Origin: Selenomonadales bacterium
GTDB lineage: Bacteria; Bacillota; Clostridia; Christensenellales; QALW01
Assembly: GCA_003150515.1 (NCBI GenBank)
Contig: QALW01000051.1
Location: 1-22,252 of the forward strand
DNA: 22,252 nt
Direction: 5' to 3'
The notes below the pieces were generated by a model. It was not told the origin of the DNA and did not search any database. It worked only from the letters and a program-made list of their open reading frames with translations. The translations under genes and the position numbers were made by a program. Position 1 is the first letter of the stretch; each line of letters begins with the position of its first letter. This document shows, one piece after another, positions 7,157 to 16,086 of this stretch.

Positions 7157-9091
7157 TTACTTGATTATTGCGGATACGATATTCTGAGCATATACGCGGA
7201 TCAGCCAGTCATTGGGATGGTTGATATTGTTGCCGCTGGTGGAAATGAAATTCTTGTATTTCAATATGCTCTCATGCACGGCGAAGAAATCCACCACAGC
7301 GCAATTCTCCTCCTGAGCCAATTCCTTAAGCGCCGCTCCGAAATACCGCTGATTGCCGTAGAATCCAACCGCCTCCGGATTGGGCACCATGCAGGATACC
7401 AGCACTACCTCCACATTGGGGCTCTGAGTGCGCACCTGCTCTATAATTTTGCGGGTGCTCTCCTTATAGGACTGCGCGCTGGTGCTGCCGTTATTCATGC
7501 CGAAGCTCAGAATCATAAGATCCATGCCGCCGTATCTGTTTGAATAATTATAGCTGCCCACGCTGCCCGTAAGCGCCGTTAAACCGTTTTCTACTGTCCA
7601 GCCGCCCACCGAGAGATTGTTCATCTTCACGCTCGCACCCGTTTTGCGCTCAATCTGCTCCTTGACCAGCTCGCTCATCATGGGCATGCGCGGCTCCCGT
7701 CCGTACATGCTCGAAGCGTCGCAGCCCGAAAAAATGCTGTCTCCATAGAAGAGCACGTTCAATTCTTCCTTGTCAGCCAGCTTTTTGGCCGTATTAGGCA
7801 GCTTGTCGCCCTGATATTGAGTGTAAATAATGCTCTGGCTCTCTATCTGCGCCTGGTCGTATTCGTAGGTAACGCAGATTTGCTTTTCATATACAAACGC
7901 GCCTATGCAGTAAAGCACATTGCCCAGCCGGGCGCGTCCCGTATTGTCAAAGCCTGCATTATCCCAATTCTTAACGTATTCGTTTGAGCCCTCTTCCTTA
8001 AGCCCGGCCAGCGCGCCCTCAAAGAAATAGGGAATGCTCGAGCCCTCCAGCCAGTTAATGCGGTTGGTGCCCTCCACCCATTCAAAATCCACGCCCGCCT
8101 TATATTCGTTCTTCAGATTTACGTCCACCACCGAGATAATGCGCTTGGGCACAAACAGCAGCGTGCCGTAAATCTCGTCTCCGTCCTTTATCATGGCCAT
8201 GCTCTCGTTGCGCATGATATTTGATTCCCAGAAGGGCGTCATGCGCTCCTCGTCGGTATAGGAATATTCAGGGTTGGTTATATTGGAAACGTTTTCAGGC
8301 AGCTTCTCCGCTTCGGGAAGCTCGCCCGCATAAAGCAGCAGACCGCTTATATCCACCGATTCGCTGCCTGCGCCCGCAACATGGAAGCCTATCTGCTCGG
8401 GAGCGGGGCGCCCGTCCGTCCAAACCTTGCCCGCGTTCATATCCGGATTATTATAAATCCGGGAGGCAGGCACCAGCATATGTCCCGAAAAATTGGCGGG
8501 AATGGTGGCGCACCAGCGGCCCGCGCTGATATTGCCCGTAGCGCTGTATATTCTGCCGTCGTCAAAGGCCAGGAGAATATCCTCTCCTTCCTCCCCCATG
8601 AAAAAGGACGTGCCTTCATAATATCCCTGAAGCCCGAAAAGCACGCTGCCGCTCTGATTATTGATTATTCTTACGCCGAAATATGTAACGTCCGAATAGT
8701 CGGCCGAGGCAAGATCCTCCCCAACGTAATTGTTGTAGGAATCGGCCAGGCCGCCGCCGGGATAAGCCGAAAGCACTCCGTCGGCAAATTCATAAGAGCC
8801 GTAGGAGGTGGAGGTGTTCACTTTGCCCACAGAAAAATCAGTCAGCAGACGGCCTGTATACATCTCTCCGCCCACATTGAAATGATAGGTGCCGTCCTCA
8901 TCAATAACCGGCTTCTTAACGGGAGATTCCGGCTCCTGCACGGGCACGGTGGCCCCGGCGGTATTCTGGCTCGTACCTTCGGCCGAAGCGCCGCCGGTCG
9001 CCGACGGCGAAGCCTGGGGCTCGGCCGAGCAGCCGGCCGCCAGTATGGAAAAGCTCAGCGCCGCCGCCATTACAGAAATAAAGCGTTTCAT
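7157..9091 (-). CDS. Lipoprotein with SGNH/GDSL hydrolase domain, probable carbohydrate esterase
   Basis: 644 residues. The N-terminus is a lipoprotein signal (hydrophobic stretch, lipobox LAAGC with Cys21), then a low-complexity Ser/Ala/Thr/Gly linker to about residue 60, so it should sit on the outer face of the membrane. Residues about 60-260 form a beta-sandwich-like region with IPANFSGHMLVP, suggestive of sugar binding. Residues 443-640 are an SGNH hydrolase: VLFYGDSIFSG (Ser452 nucleophile), SVGGW (block II glycine), SFGMNNGS (block III Asn) and NHPND (His625). Such enzymes remove acetyl or other acyl groups from polysaccharides. The start codon has AAAGGA upstream. The gene precedes the AraC regulator on the same strand. 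The substrate cannot be told from the sequence. Confidence 0.9.
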   Translation of the reverse strand: MKRFISVMAAALSFSILAAGCSAEPQASPSATGGASAEGTSQNTAGATVPVQEPESPVKKPVIDEDGTYHFNVGGEMYTGRLLTDFSVGKVNTSTSYGSYEFADGVLSAYPGGGLADSYNNYVGEDLASADYSDVTYFGVRIINNQSGSVLFGLQGYYEGTSFFMGEEGEDILLAFDDGRIYSATGNISAGRWCATIPANFSGHMLVPASRIYNNPDMNAGKVWTDGRPAPEQIGFHVAGAGSESVDISGLLLYAGELPEAEKLPENVSNITNPEYSYTDEERMTPFWESNIMRNESMAMIKDGDEIYGTLLFVPKRIISVVDVNLKNEYKAGVDFEWVEGTNRINWLEGSSIPYFFEGALAGLKEEGSNEYVKNWDNAGFDNTGRARLGNVLYCIGAFVYEKQICVTYEYDQAQIESQSIIYTQYQGDKLPNTAKKLADKEELNVLFYGDSIFSGCDASSMYGREPRMPMMSELVKEQIERKTGASVKMNNLSVGGWTVENGLTALTGSVGSYNYSNRYGGMDLMILSFGMNNGSTSAQSYKESTRKIIEQVRTQSPNVEVVLVSCMVPNPEAVGFYGNQRYFGAALKELAQEENCAVVDFFAVHESILKYKNFISTSGNNINHPNDWLIRVYAQNIVSAIIK

Positions 9092-9166
9092 TTTAAATTC
9101 ATCCTTTCAAGCGTTATTAATTATGCTTTGGGAAAAGGCGCGCCCTTAAAAAATTGCGCGCGCAGG

Positions 9167-9227
9167 CAATACGAGCGGCAATTAATGCGCTTAAGCGCAA
9201 ACGGCTCATTATATTCCGCTCGTATTG
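9167..9227. promoter_or_regulatory. Inverted repeat in the lipoprotein leader
   Basis: CAATACGAGCGG (9167-9178) and its perfect complement (9216-9227) enclose a further 12-base palindrome GCGCTTAAGCGC (9187-9198). It lies in the lipoprotein leader, downstream of the candidate promoter, so it could be an RNA leader structure or an operator. The motif AATTAATGCGCTTAAGCGC recurs, two bases shorter, in the bipA leader (9459-9477). Confidence 0.6.
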
Positions 9228-9256
9228 AACGCCCTCCCTATTATAAACACACCTAT

Positions 9257-9285
9257 ATTTTAATACCCCTTCTGATTAAACGCAA
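9257..9285 (-). promoter_or_regulatory. Candidate promoter of the lipoprotein gene
   Basis: Reverse strand: TTGCGT (9280-9285), a 17-base spacer, and TAAAAT (9257-9262). The -35 is weak, which would suit an activator-dependent promoter. A second TATAAT at 9240-9245 has no good -35. Confidence 0.4.
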
Positions 9286-9379
9286 TGAATAATTCTAAGC
9301 TATACTAGCACAATACTAACCGTGCGCTTTATTTTTTCCCTTAAAACGCGCTGCGCAGGCCCATTTTGGCATAAAACAG

Positions 9380-9408
9380 TTGCCTAGTTCGCCGCGTTAT
9401 GCTAAAAT
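9380..9408 (+). promoter_or_regulatory. Promoter of the bipA/typA gene
   Basis: TTGCCT (9380-9385), a 17-base spacer, and TAAAAT (9403-9408). This gives a leader of about 135 bases before the likely GTG start. Confidence 0.6.
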
Positions 9409-9458
9409 AGAGCAGTTATGAAAGATGCCGGGAAATAAATTGCATTTTTTCTGGCAGT

Positions 9459-9518
9459 AATTAATGCTTAAGCGCATAAAACCGGTTATTTCAAAAAATT
9501 CTGCAACATTTTATGCGC
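9459..9518 (+). promoter_or_regulatory. Structured leader of bipA/typA
   Basis: GCGCATAAAA (9472-9481) pairs perfectly with TTTTATGCGC (9509-9518). It is preceded by AATTAATGCTTAAGCGCAT (9459-9477), a near copy of a motif in the opposite-facing lipoprotein leader. The hairpin ends about 30 bases before the start codon and could influence translation. Confidence 0.5.
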
Positions 9519-9551
9519 ATGGCTTCAAAAAAATAATGACGGGTGAAATTT

Positions 9552-11372
9552 GTGTTCAGAGAAGATATAAGAAACATAGCCATAATCGCGCACGTTGACC
9601 ACGGCAAGACCACGCTGGTGGACGAGCTGCTCAAGCAGAGCGGCACGTTCAGGGAAAACCAGCAGGTGGCCGAACGGGTAATGGATTCCAACGATTTGGA
9701 AAGGGAGCGGGGCATAACCATTCTGGCCAAGAATACGGCCATACATTACAAGGGCGTAAAAATAAACGTTGTGGATACGCCCGGGCACGCCGATTTCGGC
9801 GGAGAGGTTGAGCGGGTGCTCAAAATGGTCAGCGGCGTGCTGCTGCTGGTGGACGCCTTTGAGGGGCCCATGCCCCAGACTCGCTTTGTGCTCTCCAAAG
9901 CGCTGGAATTAGGGCTTAAAGTGCTGGTAGTTATAAATAAAATGGACCGTCCGGACGCGCGGGCGGAGCAGGTGGCCGACGAGGTGCTGGATTTATTCAT
10001 AGAGCTGGGCGCAGACGAAAGCCAGCTGGACTGTCCGTTTATCTACGCCTCCGCCCGCGCGGGCGCGGCGTGCCTGGATGAATATGACGCCCAGGCGGAT
10101 ATGAGCCAGCTTTTCGAGGCCATATTAAAATATATTCCCGCGCCCGAAGGGGATAAGGACGCGCCCATGCAGATGCTGATTTCCACTATTGACTATAACG
10201 ACTACGTAGGCCGAATAGGCATAGGCAAAATTGAGCGCGGACATCTCCATGCGGGGCAGGAGGCCGTGCTCTGCAATTATTCGGACGTTTCAAAAATGCA
10301 GCGGGTGCGCGTCAATACGCTGGCCGCCTTTGACGGGCTCAAGAGAGTGCCCGCCGAAAGCGCGGATTTTGGAGATATCGTAGCCGTTTCAGGCATAGAA
10401 AATATTAATATCGGAGACACGCTCTGCGCCGCGGACAGCGTTGAGCCTCTGCCCTTTGTGAGCATTACCGAGCCTACGGTAGCCATGACCTTTTCAGTCA
10501 ACGACAGCCCCTTTGCCGGCAAGGAAGGCAAATATCTTACCAGCCGGCATCTGCGGGCGAGGCTTTATAAAGAGCTTCAGACGGACGTCTCCCTGCGGGT
10601 GGAGGATACGGACAGCGCCGACGCTTTCAGAGTGTCGGGCAGAGGCGAACTGCATCTTTCCATTCTGATAGAGACCATGCGCCGGCAGGGCTATGAATTG
10701 CAGGTAAGCAAGCCGGAAGTGCTCTTTAAGGAAATAGACGGCGTTAAATGCGAGCCCATTGAAAGGGTGTATATAGACGTGCCCGAAAATTATGTGGGCG
10801 CAGTTATAGAAAAGCTGGGCGCGCGCAAGGGAGAGCTGGTCAATCTGACGGCCCTTTCGGAGAGCATGCGCCGGCTGGAAATTCTCATTCCCTCCCGGGG
10901 GCTTTTCGGATACCGCGGCTCTTTCCTAACGGATACGCGCGGAGAAGGAGTCATGAATACCATTCTGGACGGCTATCAGCCCTTTAAGGGAGAGATTCCC
11001 TCCCGCCAGTTAGGCAGCCTGATTGCCTTTGAAACGGGCGAGGCCGTCACCTACGGCATTTTTAACGCTCAGGAGCGGGGAATTATGTTCGTCCGGCCGG
11101 GAATGCAGGTATATAAAGGCATGATTGTAGGAGAAAACGCGCGGGCGGGAGATATAGAAGTCAACGTATGCAAGAAAAAGCATATGACCAATTCGCGCAG
11201 CGCGGGCGCGGACGACGCGCTCCGGCTGATTCCGCCCAGGGAAATGACTTTAGAGCAGGCCCTGGATTATATAGCGGAGGACGAGCTGGCCGAGATTACT
11301 CCCAGCAGCATCAGGCTGAGAAAGCGGATTTTGGATCCCACCCTCAGAATGCGGGCTAACCGGAATAAATAG
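9552..11372 (+). CDS. typA: Ribosome-associated GTPase TypA/BipA
   Basis: About 606 residues, the family length. It is a translational GTPase that helps 50S ribosome assembly and adaptation to cold and stress. G-domain motifs are intact: AHVDHGKTT (P-loop), RGITI (switch I), DTPGHADF, NKMDRPDA and SAR. These are followed by the EF-G-like domains II, III and V and the BipA-specific C-terminal domain (KKKHMTNSRSAGADDALRL...LDYIAEDELAEITP). The start is uncertain. GTG at 9552 gives MFREDIRNIAIIAH, matching the short N-terminus of relatives, and has GGGTGA upstream. GTG at 9543 is in frame but lacks a ribosome binding site. It has its own promoter and a structured leader. A gap of nearly 600 bases follows. 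Confidence 0.97.
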   Translation: MFREDIRNIAIIAHVDHGKTTLVDELLKQSGTFRENQQVAERVMDSNDLERERGITILAKNTAIHYKGVKINVVDTPGHADFGGEVERVLKMVSGVLLLVDAFEGPMPQTRFVLSKALELGLKVLVVINKMDRPDARAEQVADEVLDLFIELGADESQLDCPFIYASARAGAACLDEYDAQADMSQLFEAILKYIPAPEGDKDAPMQMLISTIDYNDYVGRIGIGKIERGHLHAGQEAVLCNYSDVSKMQRVRVNTLAAFDGLKRVPAESADFGDIVAVSGIENINIGDTLCAADSVEPLPFVSITEPTVAMTFSVNDSPFAGKEGKYLTSRHLRARLYKELQTDVSLRVEDTDSADAFRVSGRGELHLSILIETMRRQGYELQVSKPEVLFKEIDGVKCEPIERVYIDVPENYVGAVIEKLGARKGELVNLTALSESMRRLEILIPSRGLFGYRGSFLTDTRGEGVMNTILDGYQPFKGEIPSRQLGSLIAFETGEAVTYGIFNAQERGIMFVRPGMQVYKGMIVGENARAGDIEVNVCKKKHMTNSRSAGADDALRLIPPREMTLEQALDYIAEDELAEITPSSIRLRKRILDPTLRMRANRNK

Positions 11373-11394
11373 CGGAGCAGCTCCCAAAGCCGGG

Positions 11395-11556
11395 AAAAGG
11401 GCGCGCGGGCGGGGTTATGTAATATGGGCGCAATAAACTGCCGCACGGGAAAGAACCGCGCATTGAAAAATAATATGTATGGGGAATATGCGGCCGCCTG
11501 CGCCCCGTCCCCGCCCGCAGGGCGGGGACTCCTTAAAAGGGCGGGCGCGCCCTTTT
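11395..11556. repeat. Large imperfect inverted repeat after typA
   Basis: AAAAGGGCGCGC (11395-11406) and its perfect complement (11545-11556) enclose about 140 bases. Near the right side is a 10-bp hairpin with loop GCA (11507-11529). It may terminate typA or be a degraded relative of the cloverleaf repeats, but no clear second and third arms were found. The rest of the gap (11557-11958) shows an AT-rich stretch with CATACTATA at 11603-11611, which could be a sporulation-type -10, and then C-rich sequence. I see no convincing gene there. Confidence 0.45.
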
Positions 11557-11958
11557 CGGATATATAGTACAAGCTTTGATACATATAGCTCAGCCTGTTT
11601 GGCATACTATATTATATATAACGCGGCTGCTCGCTGAAAAAATGATATGCTTTTTCTCCGTTTTGCGGCTTTAGGAGAGCCCCCCCGGCAGGGGGCTGCC
11701 CCGCCCGGCCCCGGGCAAACGCCCGCGGCGCCCTTTATCCTTCAGGCGGCGCAGACTCCTTATTGGCTCTCCATATTCCCCGGCGCGGGGCCAACAATGA
11801 GGGCGGGCCAATATTTTCCCCTCCTTCCCGCTTCCCGTTCCGCCCCTGAAAAAGCTATTCCTCCCTAATCAATCGGGCCCGCCCAAAAATATAATCCCCG
11901 CCCGCCCCTTCGGTTTCTAGCGGCTTTAACGCTTAAAGAGGGGCAAGGAGCTGTAATT

Positions 11959-13122
11959 ATGCAAAATAACGCCCCTTTTAACAGCAAAAAATTTTTCACC
12001 GGCCTATTTATAGTGCTGGCTCTGCTGCTTGTGCTCTCCCGGCTGCTCGATCAATGGCTTATCCCCGTTCTCAAAGCCGGACTGGCCGCGGCCGTGCCCT
12101 TTTTGATAGGCATTGTATTAGCCTATCTGCTTCGCTTCGCCGTTAATCCCTTGGAACGGCTGCTCCTAAAGCTTTTTAAGCCCAAGCGGAAAACGCGCTT
12201 TATACGCATAGCCGCCGTAACCATAGCCATTATCCTGTTTCTGGGCGTGCTCACCGCCCTGCTCTGGGGGCTTATCCCCAATCTTTACCGCAATCTGGCC
12301 GACCTCGCCGGCCGCATGCCTCAATATCTTGAAAGCATAACCCAATGGGCGGACGGCGTAATAGCCCAAAGCGGCCTGCAATTCAGCCAGAACGCCGCCC
12401 AAATGATAAACACCCTGGCTCAAAAGCTGGGCGAGCATTTTGCCAGCCATGCCGAGGAATACGCCCAGATGGCCAGCCGCACAATTTTCGGCCTGTTCGG
12501 CGCTCTCTTTGATTTCTTCCTGGGCATGCTGGTGGCTTTCTATCTGCTATTGACTCCCCAGCGCTATAAACGCCTGGCCGGCCGTATGCTCACGGCAATT
12601 ATAAACGAGCCCAAAAAGCGGGACGGCATAAAGCGCTTTCTGCGTGAAACAGACGTCGTGCTGGGCAAATATATAACGGGCCGCCTGATTGAAACCGCAA
12701 TCCTGGGCGTGCTGTGCTTTATCGGCCTCTCCATTTTCGGAGTGGACTACAGCCTCATAATGGCCGTTACCGTAGCCTTAACCAACCTGATTCCCTATTT
12801 CGGCCCCTGGCTGGGCGCCGTGCCCGTGGTGCTTCTCGCCTTTTTGAATAATCCCGCCTCGGCGCTGTGGCTCGCTATTTTCCTGCTGGTGCTGCAAATC
12901 ATAGATAACTATATCGTTTCTCCCAAAATCCTGGGCGATATGCTGGAAGTCAGCGCCCTTTGGATACTGGTGGGCGTAATAGTAGGCGGCGGCATGTTCG
13001 GATTATGGGGCATGCTCCTGGGCGCGCCCGCCATGAGCATCCTCAGCGGCCTTTGGAACCGCTTCTTTAAATGGCGGGCGGGCGAACAGGCCAAAAAGGA
13101 ACAGGACGGCCCCGCGCTGTAA
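11959..13122 (+). CDS. AI-2E family (PF01594) membrane protein
   Basis: 387 residues. It has about eight hydrophobic segments in the arrangement of the AI-2E/PerM/YtvI family: a cluster near the N-terminus, a long soluble stretch at about residues 105-170, then a C-terminal cluster. Family motifs include GRLIETAILGVLCFIGL, NLIPYFGPWLGAVPVV and DNYIVSPKILG followed by GGGMFGLWGMLLGAP. Members export small molecules or ions, and one branch (YtvI) is linked to sporulation. The sequence does not tell which role applies. AAGGAG lies eight bases before the ATG. A long GC-rich gap precedes it, and it is followed by the aminotransferase with no obvious terminator. Confidence 0.9.
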   Translation: MQNNAPFNSKKFFTGLFIVLALLLVLSRLLDQWLIPVLKAGLAAAVPFLIGIVLAYLLRFAVNPLERLLLKLFKPKRKTRFIRIAAVTIAIILFLGVLTALLWGLIPNLYRNLADLAGRMPQYLESITQWADGVIAQSGLQFSQNAAQMINTLAQKLGEHFASHAEEYAQMASRTIFGLFGALFDFFLGMLVAFYLLLTPQRYKRLAGRMLTAIINEPKKRDGIKRFLRETDVVLGKYITGRLIETAILGVLCFIGLSIFGVDYSLIMAVTVALTNLIPYFGPWLGAVPVVLLAFLNNPASALWLAIFLLVLQIIDNYIVSPKILGDMLEVSALWILVGVIVGGGMFGLWGMLLGAPAMSILSGLWNRFFKWRAGEQAKKEQDGPAL

Positions 13123-13352
13123 AAACGGCCGCAATTATTAATATCGTTTGCTGCGGAACCCTCCGGGCGGCAATACAAACTCATATCCGGCGTCTTTTAA
13201 TCGTATTGCCTGGCTCAGGCCCCGAGCTCCGTAAAAATATATTTTTCTCCGCCGCGCCTCCGGGCCCGCGGCCGTCAAAGAAAACACGGGATAATAAAAA
13301 TATTCCGCCGCCCGGAAAATACCAAAGAGCAAAGAAAATGAGGTGCGCAAAA

Positions 13353-14549
13353 ATGAATATTTCAAAGAGAGTTATGGGCATAGCCCCCAGCGTAACGCTG
13401 GAAATAGACGCCCAGGCTAAAAAGCTGAAGGCGGACGGCCTGGACGTAGTAGGCTTCGGCGCGGGCGAGCCCGATTTCAACACTCCCCGTCATGTGGTGG
13501 CCGCCGCAGTCAAGGCTATGGAAGAGGGCAAAACCAGATACACCCCCGCTTCGGGCACGTTAGAGCTGCGCCGCGCAATCTGCGATAAGCTCCTGAGGGA
13601 TAACGGCCTAAATTATCCGCCCTCTGATATCGTGGTCAGCAACGGCGCGAAGCATTCCCTCTTCAACGCTTTCCAGGCTATATTGAATCCGGGAGACGAA
13701 GTGCTTCTGCCCGCTCCCTACTGGGTGAGCTATTACGAGCAGATTAAAATGGCGGACGGCGTGCCCGTCCCGGTTATGAGCACGCAGGAGGAGGGCTTTA
13801 TAGTCAGCCCGCAGGCGCTGGAAAAGGCGGTCACTCCGCGCACCAGGGCAATAGTTATAAACAGCCCCTCCAATCCCACGGGCATGGTTTATACTTCCGC
13901 CCAGCTTCAGGCCACGGCGGCGCTTGCTCTTAAATACGATTTGTACATAGTTTCAGACGAAATATACGAATCCCTTGTCTACGACGGCACCCGTCATATC
14001 TCCGTCGCCTCCCTTTCGCCCGAAATAAAGGAGCGCACCATTCTGATTAACGGCCTGAGCAAGGCCTATGCCATGACGGGCTGGCGCATAGGATATACGG
14101 CCAGCAATCCGGCCTTAGCCAAAGTCATGGGCAATTATCAGTCCCACGCCACCAGCAACCCCAATTCCATAGCCCAGGCCGCGGGAGTAGCCGCGCTTAC
14201 GGGCAATAAGGACGAGCTTAACGAAATGGTCCGCCAGTTCTCCGAGCGCCGCGAATATATGGTAGAGCGGGTAAACAACATACCCGGCTTTAAAGCGCTT
14301 ATGCCCAAGGGCGCGTTTTACGTATTCGTAAATATTTCGGGCGTTATGGGCAGGAGCACTCCCAAGGGCACTGAAATAAAAAGCGCGCTGGATTTCTCCA
14401 AATACCTTTTGGAGGACAAGCTGGCCGCCGTAGTGCCCGGCGAAGCTTTCGGAGCTCCCTGTTATATCCGCCTGGCCTACGCTACCGATATGGACAGCAT
14501 CAAAAAGGGGCTGGACCGCATAGAGGAATTTGTGCGCGAGCTTAAATAA
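13353..14549 (+). CDS. Class I pyridoxal-phosphate aminotransferase (aspartate type)
   Basis: 398 residues from the ATG at 13353, the usual family length. The open frame extends about 280 bases further upstream but reads as non-protein there, while TGAGGTG lies seven bases before this ATG. Key residues are visible: GAGEPDF near residue 37, YTPASGTLELR, SPSNPTG (N174), SDEIYE (D202), the PLP lysine in LSKAYAMTGWRIGY (K237), and RLAYATD near the end (substrate carboxylate arginine). It moves amino groups between amino acids and 2-oxo acids, probably aspartate or alanine with glutamate. A Re-citrate-synthase-like gene follows 117 bases later in the same direction, consistent with a shared role in glutamate/2-oxoglutarate metabolism. 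The region 13123-13352 has no recognisable promoter or T-box. Confidence 0.95.
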   Translation: MNISKRVMGIAPSVTLEIDAQAKKLKADGLDVVGFGAGEPDFNTPRHVVAAAVKAMEEGKTRYTPASGTLELRRAICDKLLRDNGLNYPPSDIVVSNGAKHSLFNAFQAILNPGDEVLLPAPYWVSYYEQIKMADGVPVPVMSTQEEGFIVSPQALEKAVTPRTRAIVINSPSNPTGMVYTSAQLQATAALALKYDLYIVSDEIYESLVYDGTRHISVASLSPEIKERTILINGLSKAYAMTGWRIGYTASNPALAKVMGNYQSHATSNPNSIAQAAGVAALTGNKDELNEMVRQFSERREYMVERVNNIPGFKALMPKGAFYVFVNISGVMGRSTPKGTEIKSALDFSKYLLEDKLAAVVPGEAFGAPCYIRLAYATDMDSIKKGLDRIEEFVRELK

Positions 14550-14581
14550 AACGCGCTTTTATCCCCGCTCTTTTATCCCCA

Positions 14582-14597
14582 GCCGCTTTAAAGCGGC
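14582..14597. other. 16-base perfect palindrome between aminotransferase and synthase genes
   Basis: GCCGCTTTAAAGCGGC, followed by a second GC-rich hairpin (CCGGCGC...GCGCCGG). No T-run follows, so it is not a clear terminator. It could be an operator or mRNA processing structure between two probably co-transcribed genes. Confidence 0.4.
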
Positions 14598-14666
14598 CCC
14601 GGCGCCCGCGGCCGGTGCGCCGGCGGCAATATAAATCCAACCGCCGCAGAAACGGAGTGTTAAATT

Positions 14667-16073
14667 ATGATTAAGTTCAGCGAGCAGACTAATCTGCTGG
14701 AACAGCACAATTATCACTATCAGCTCCAGGACGTAAGCGAACCCAATCTTTATCGGGAGCTCTTCGACTACGACAATGTGCCCAAAATTTCTTTTAATCA
14801 TAGGGAAGTGCCCATGTTCACTCCCAATAAGCTCTGGATTACCGATACCACCTTCCGGGACGGGCAGCAGTCCCGTTCCCCCTTTTCGGCCGGACAGATT
14901 GCCCATCTTTACAAATTGCTCTCCCGCCTGGGCGGCCCTAACGGCATAATCCGCCAGAGCGAATTTTTTCTTTACAGCGAAAAGGATAAGAAAGCTGTGG
15001 AGCTCTGCCGCGAAATGGCTCTGCCCTTTCCTGAAATAACCTCCTGGATACGCGCTAATCCCAAGGATTTTGAATTGGTTAAGCAAATGGAGATTAAGGA
15101 GACGGGCATACTTGTCTCCTGTTCGGACTATCACATTTTCAAAAAGATGAATCTCACCCGCGCGCAGGCTATGGATAAATATCTAGGCGTGGTCAAGGCG
15201 GCGCTGGAGCACGGCATAAAGCCCCGCTGCCATTTTGAGGATATCACCCGCGCCGATTTTTACGGCTTCGTCGTTCCCTTTGCTACCGAATTAATGCGCC
15301 TTTCGGAGGAATCGGGCATACCTATAAAAATCCGGGCGTGCGACACCTTAGGCTACGGCGTGAGTTATCCGGGCGCGGCGCTGCCCCGGAGCGTGCAGGG
15401 CATAATTTACGGCCTGCGCCATTATGCCAACGTGCCCAGCGAGCAGCTTGAATGGCATGGGCATAATGATTTTTATAAAGTAGTCACTAACGCGGCTACG
15501 GCCTGGCTTTACGGCAGCTCGGGAGTAAACTGCTCCCTTTTAGGCATAGGCGAGCGCACGGGCAACTGCCCCATAGAGGCCATGTGCATAGAATACGCCT
15601 CCCTGCGCGGAAGCCTGGAAGGCATGGATTTAACTGCCATAACCGAGATCGCGGAATATTTTGAAAATGAGCTGGAGCAGGAAATCAGCCCGCGCACTCC
15701 GTTTGTGGGCCGCAATTTCAACGCCACCCGCGCGGGCATACACGCCGACGGCATGCTCAAGGACCAGGAAATCTACAATATTTTCAACACTGAAAAGCTG
15801 CTTAACCGTCCGGCGACTGTAGCCGTAGACGCTCATTCGGGATTGGCCGGCATTGCTTTCTGGGTAAACCGTTATTATAAGCTGAATGACGAATACTGCG
15901 TGGACAAGCGGAGCGAATTAGTAGTAAAGATTAAGGAAATGGTGGATAACGAATATGCTCAGGGACGCAATACCGTTATGGGAGATATAGAGCTGGACGG
16001 TATGGTAGCCCAGGTTGATCCTAAGATGCATCTGTTTTTCACTCATCATAGCATGGCTAAATACGAAAAGTAA
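14667..16073 (+). CDS. Re-citrate synthase / homocitrate-synthase-like enzyme (DRE-TIM family)
   Basis: 468 residues. It is an HMGL-like (DRE-TIM) aldolase-type synthase: TDTTFRDGQQSR at residues 59-70 (metal ligand D60, catalytic R64), and HGHNDFYK with metal ligands H264 and H266. It carries a clostridial N-terminal extension (YHYQLQDVSEPNLYRELFDY) and lacks the roughly 120-residue leucine-sensing C-terminal domain of LeuA. From memory this pattern matches the clostridial enzymes often labelled 2-isopropylmalate synthase, among which Re-citrate synthase of Clostridium kluyveri was characterised. Its likely job is acetyl-CoA plus oxaloacetate to citrate for 2-oxoglutarate and glutamate synthesis. 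Homocitrate synthase and isopropylmalate synthase remain possible. ACGGAG lies before the ATG. The aminotransferase lies upstream and the cloverleaf palindrome D begins 13 bases after the stop. Confidence 0.85.
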   Translation: MIKFSEQTNLLEQHNYHYQLQDVSEPNLYRELFDYDNVPKISFNHREVPMFTPNKLWITDTTFRDGQQSRSPFSAGQIAHLYKLLSRLGGPNGIIRQSEFFLYSEKDKKAVELCREMALPFPEITSWIRANPKDFELVKQMEIKETGILVSCSDYHIFKKMNLTRAQAMDKYLGVVKAALEHGIKPRCHFEDITRADFYGFVVPFATELMRLSEESGIPIKIRACDTLGYGVSYPGAALPRSVQGIIYGLRHYANVPSEQLEWHGHNDFYKVVTNAATAWLYGSSGVNCSLLGIGERTGNCPIEAMCIEYASLRGSLEGMDLTAITEIAEYFENELEQEISPRTPFVGRNFNATRAGIHADGMLKDQEIYNIFNTEKLLNRPATVAVDAHSGLAGIAFWVNRYYKLNDEYCVDKRSELVVKIKEMVDNEYAQGRNTVMGDIELDGMVAQVDPKMHLFFTHHSMAKYEK

Positions 16074-16086
16074 GATTAAATACATA

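Noticed and set aside
11647..11868. 73-residue reading frame in the typA to AI-2E gap
   Set aside because: Pro/Gly/Ala-rich without domain features or ribosome binding site; looks like random GC-rich sequence.
13071..13352. N-terminal extension of the aminotransferase frame
   Set aside because: It overlaps the end of the AI-2E gene, is unlike the family, and a better start with ribosome binding site exists at 13353.
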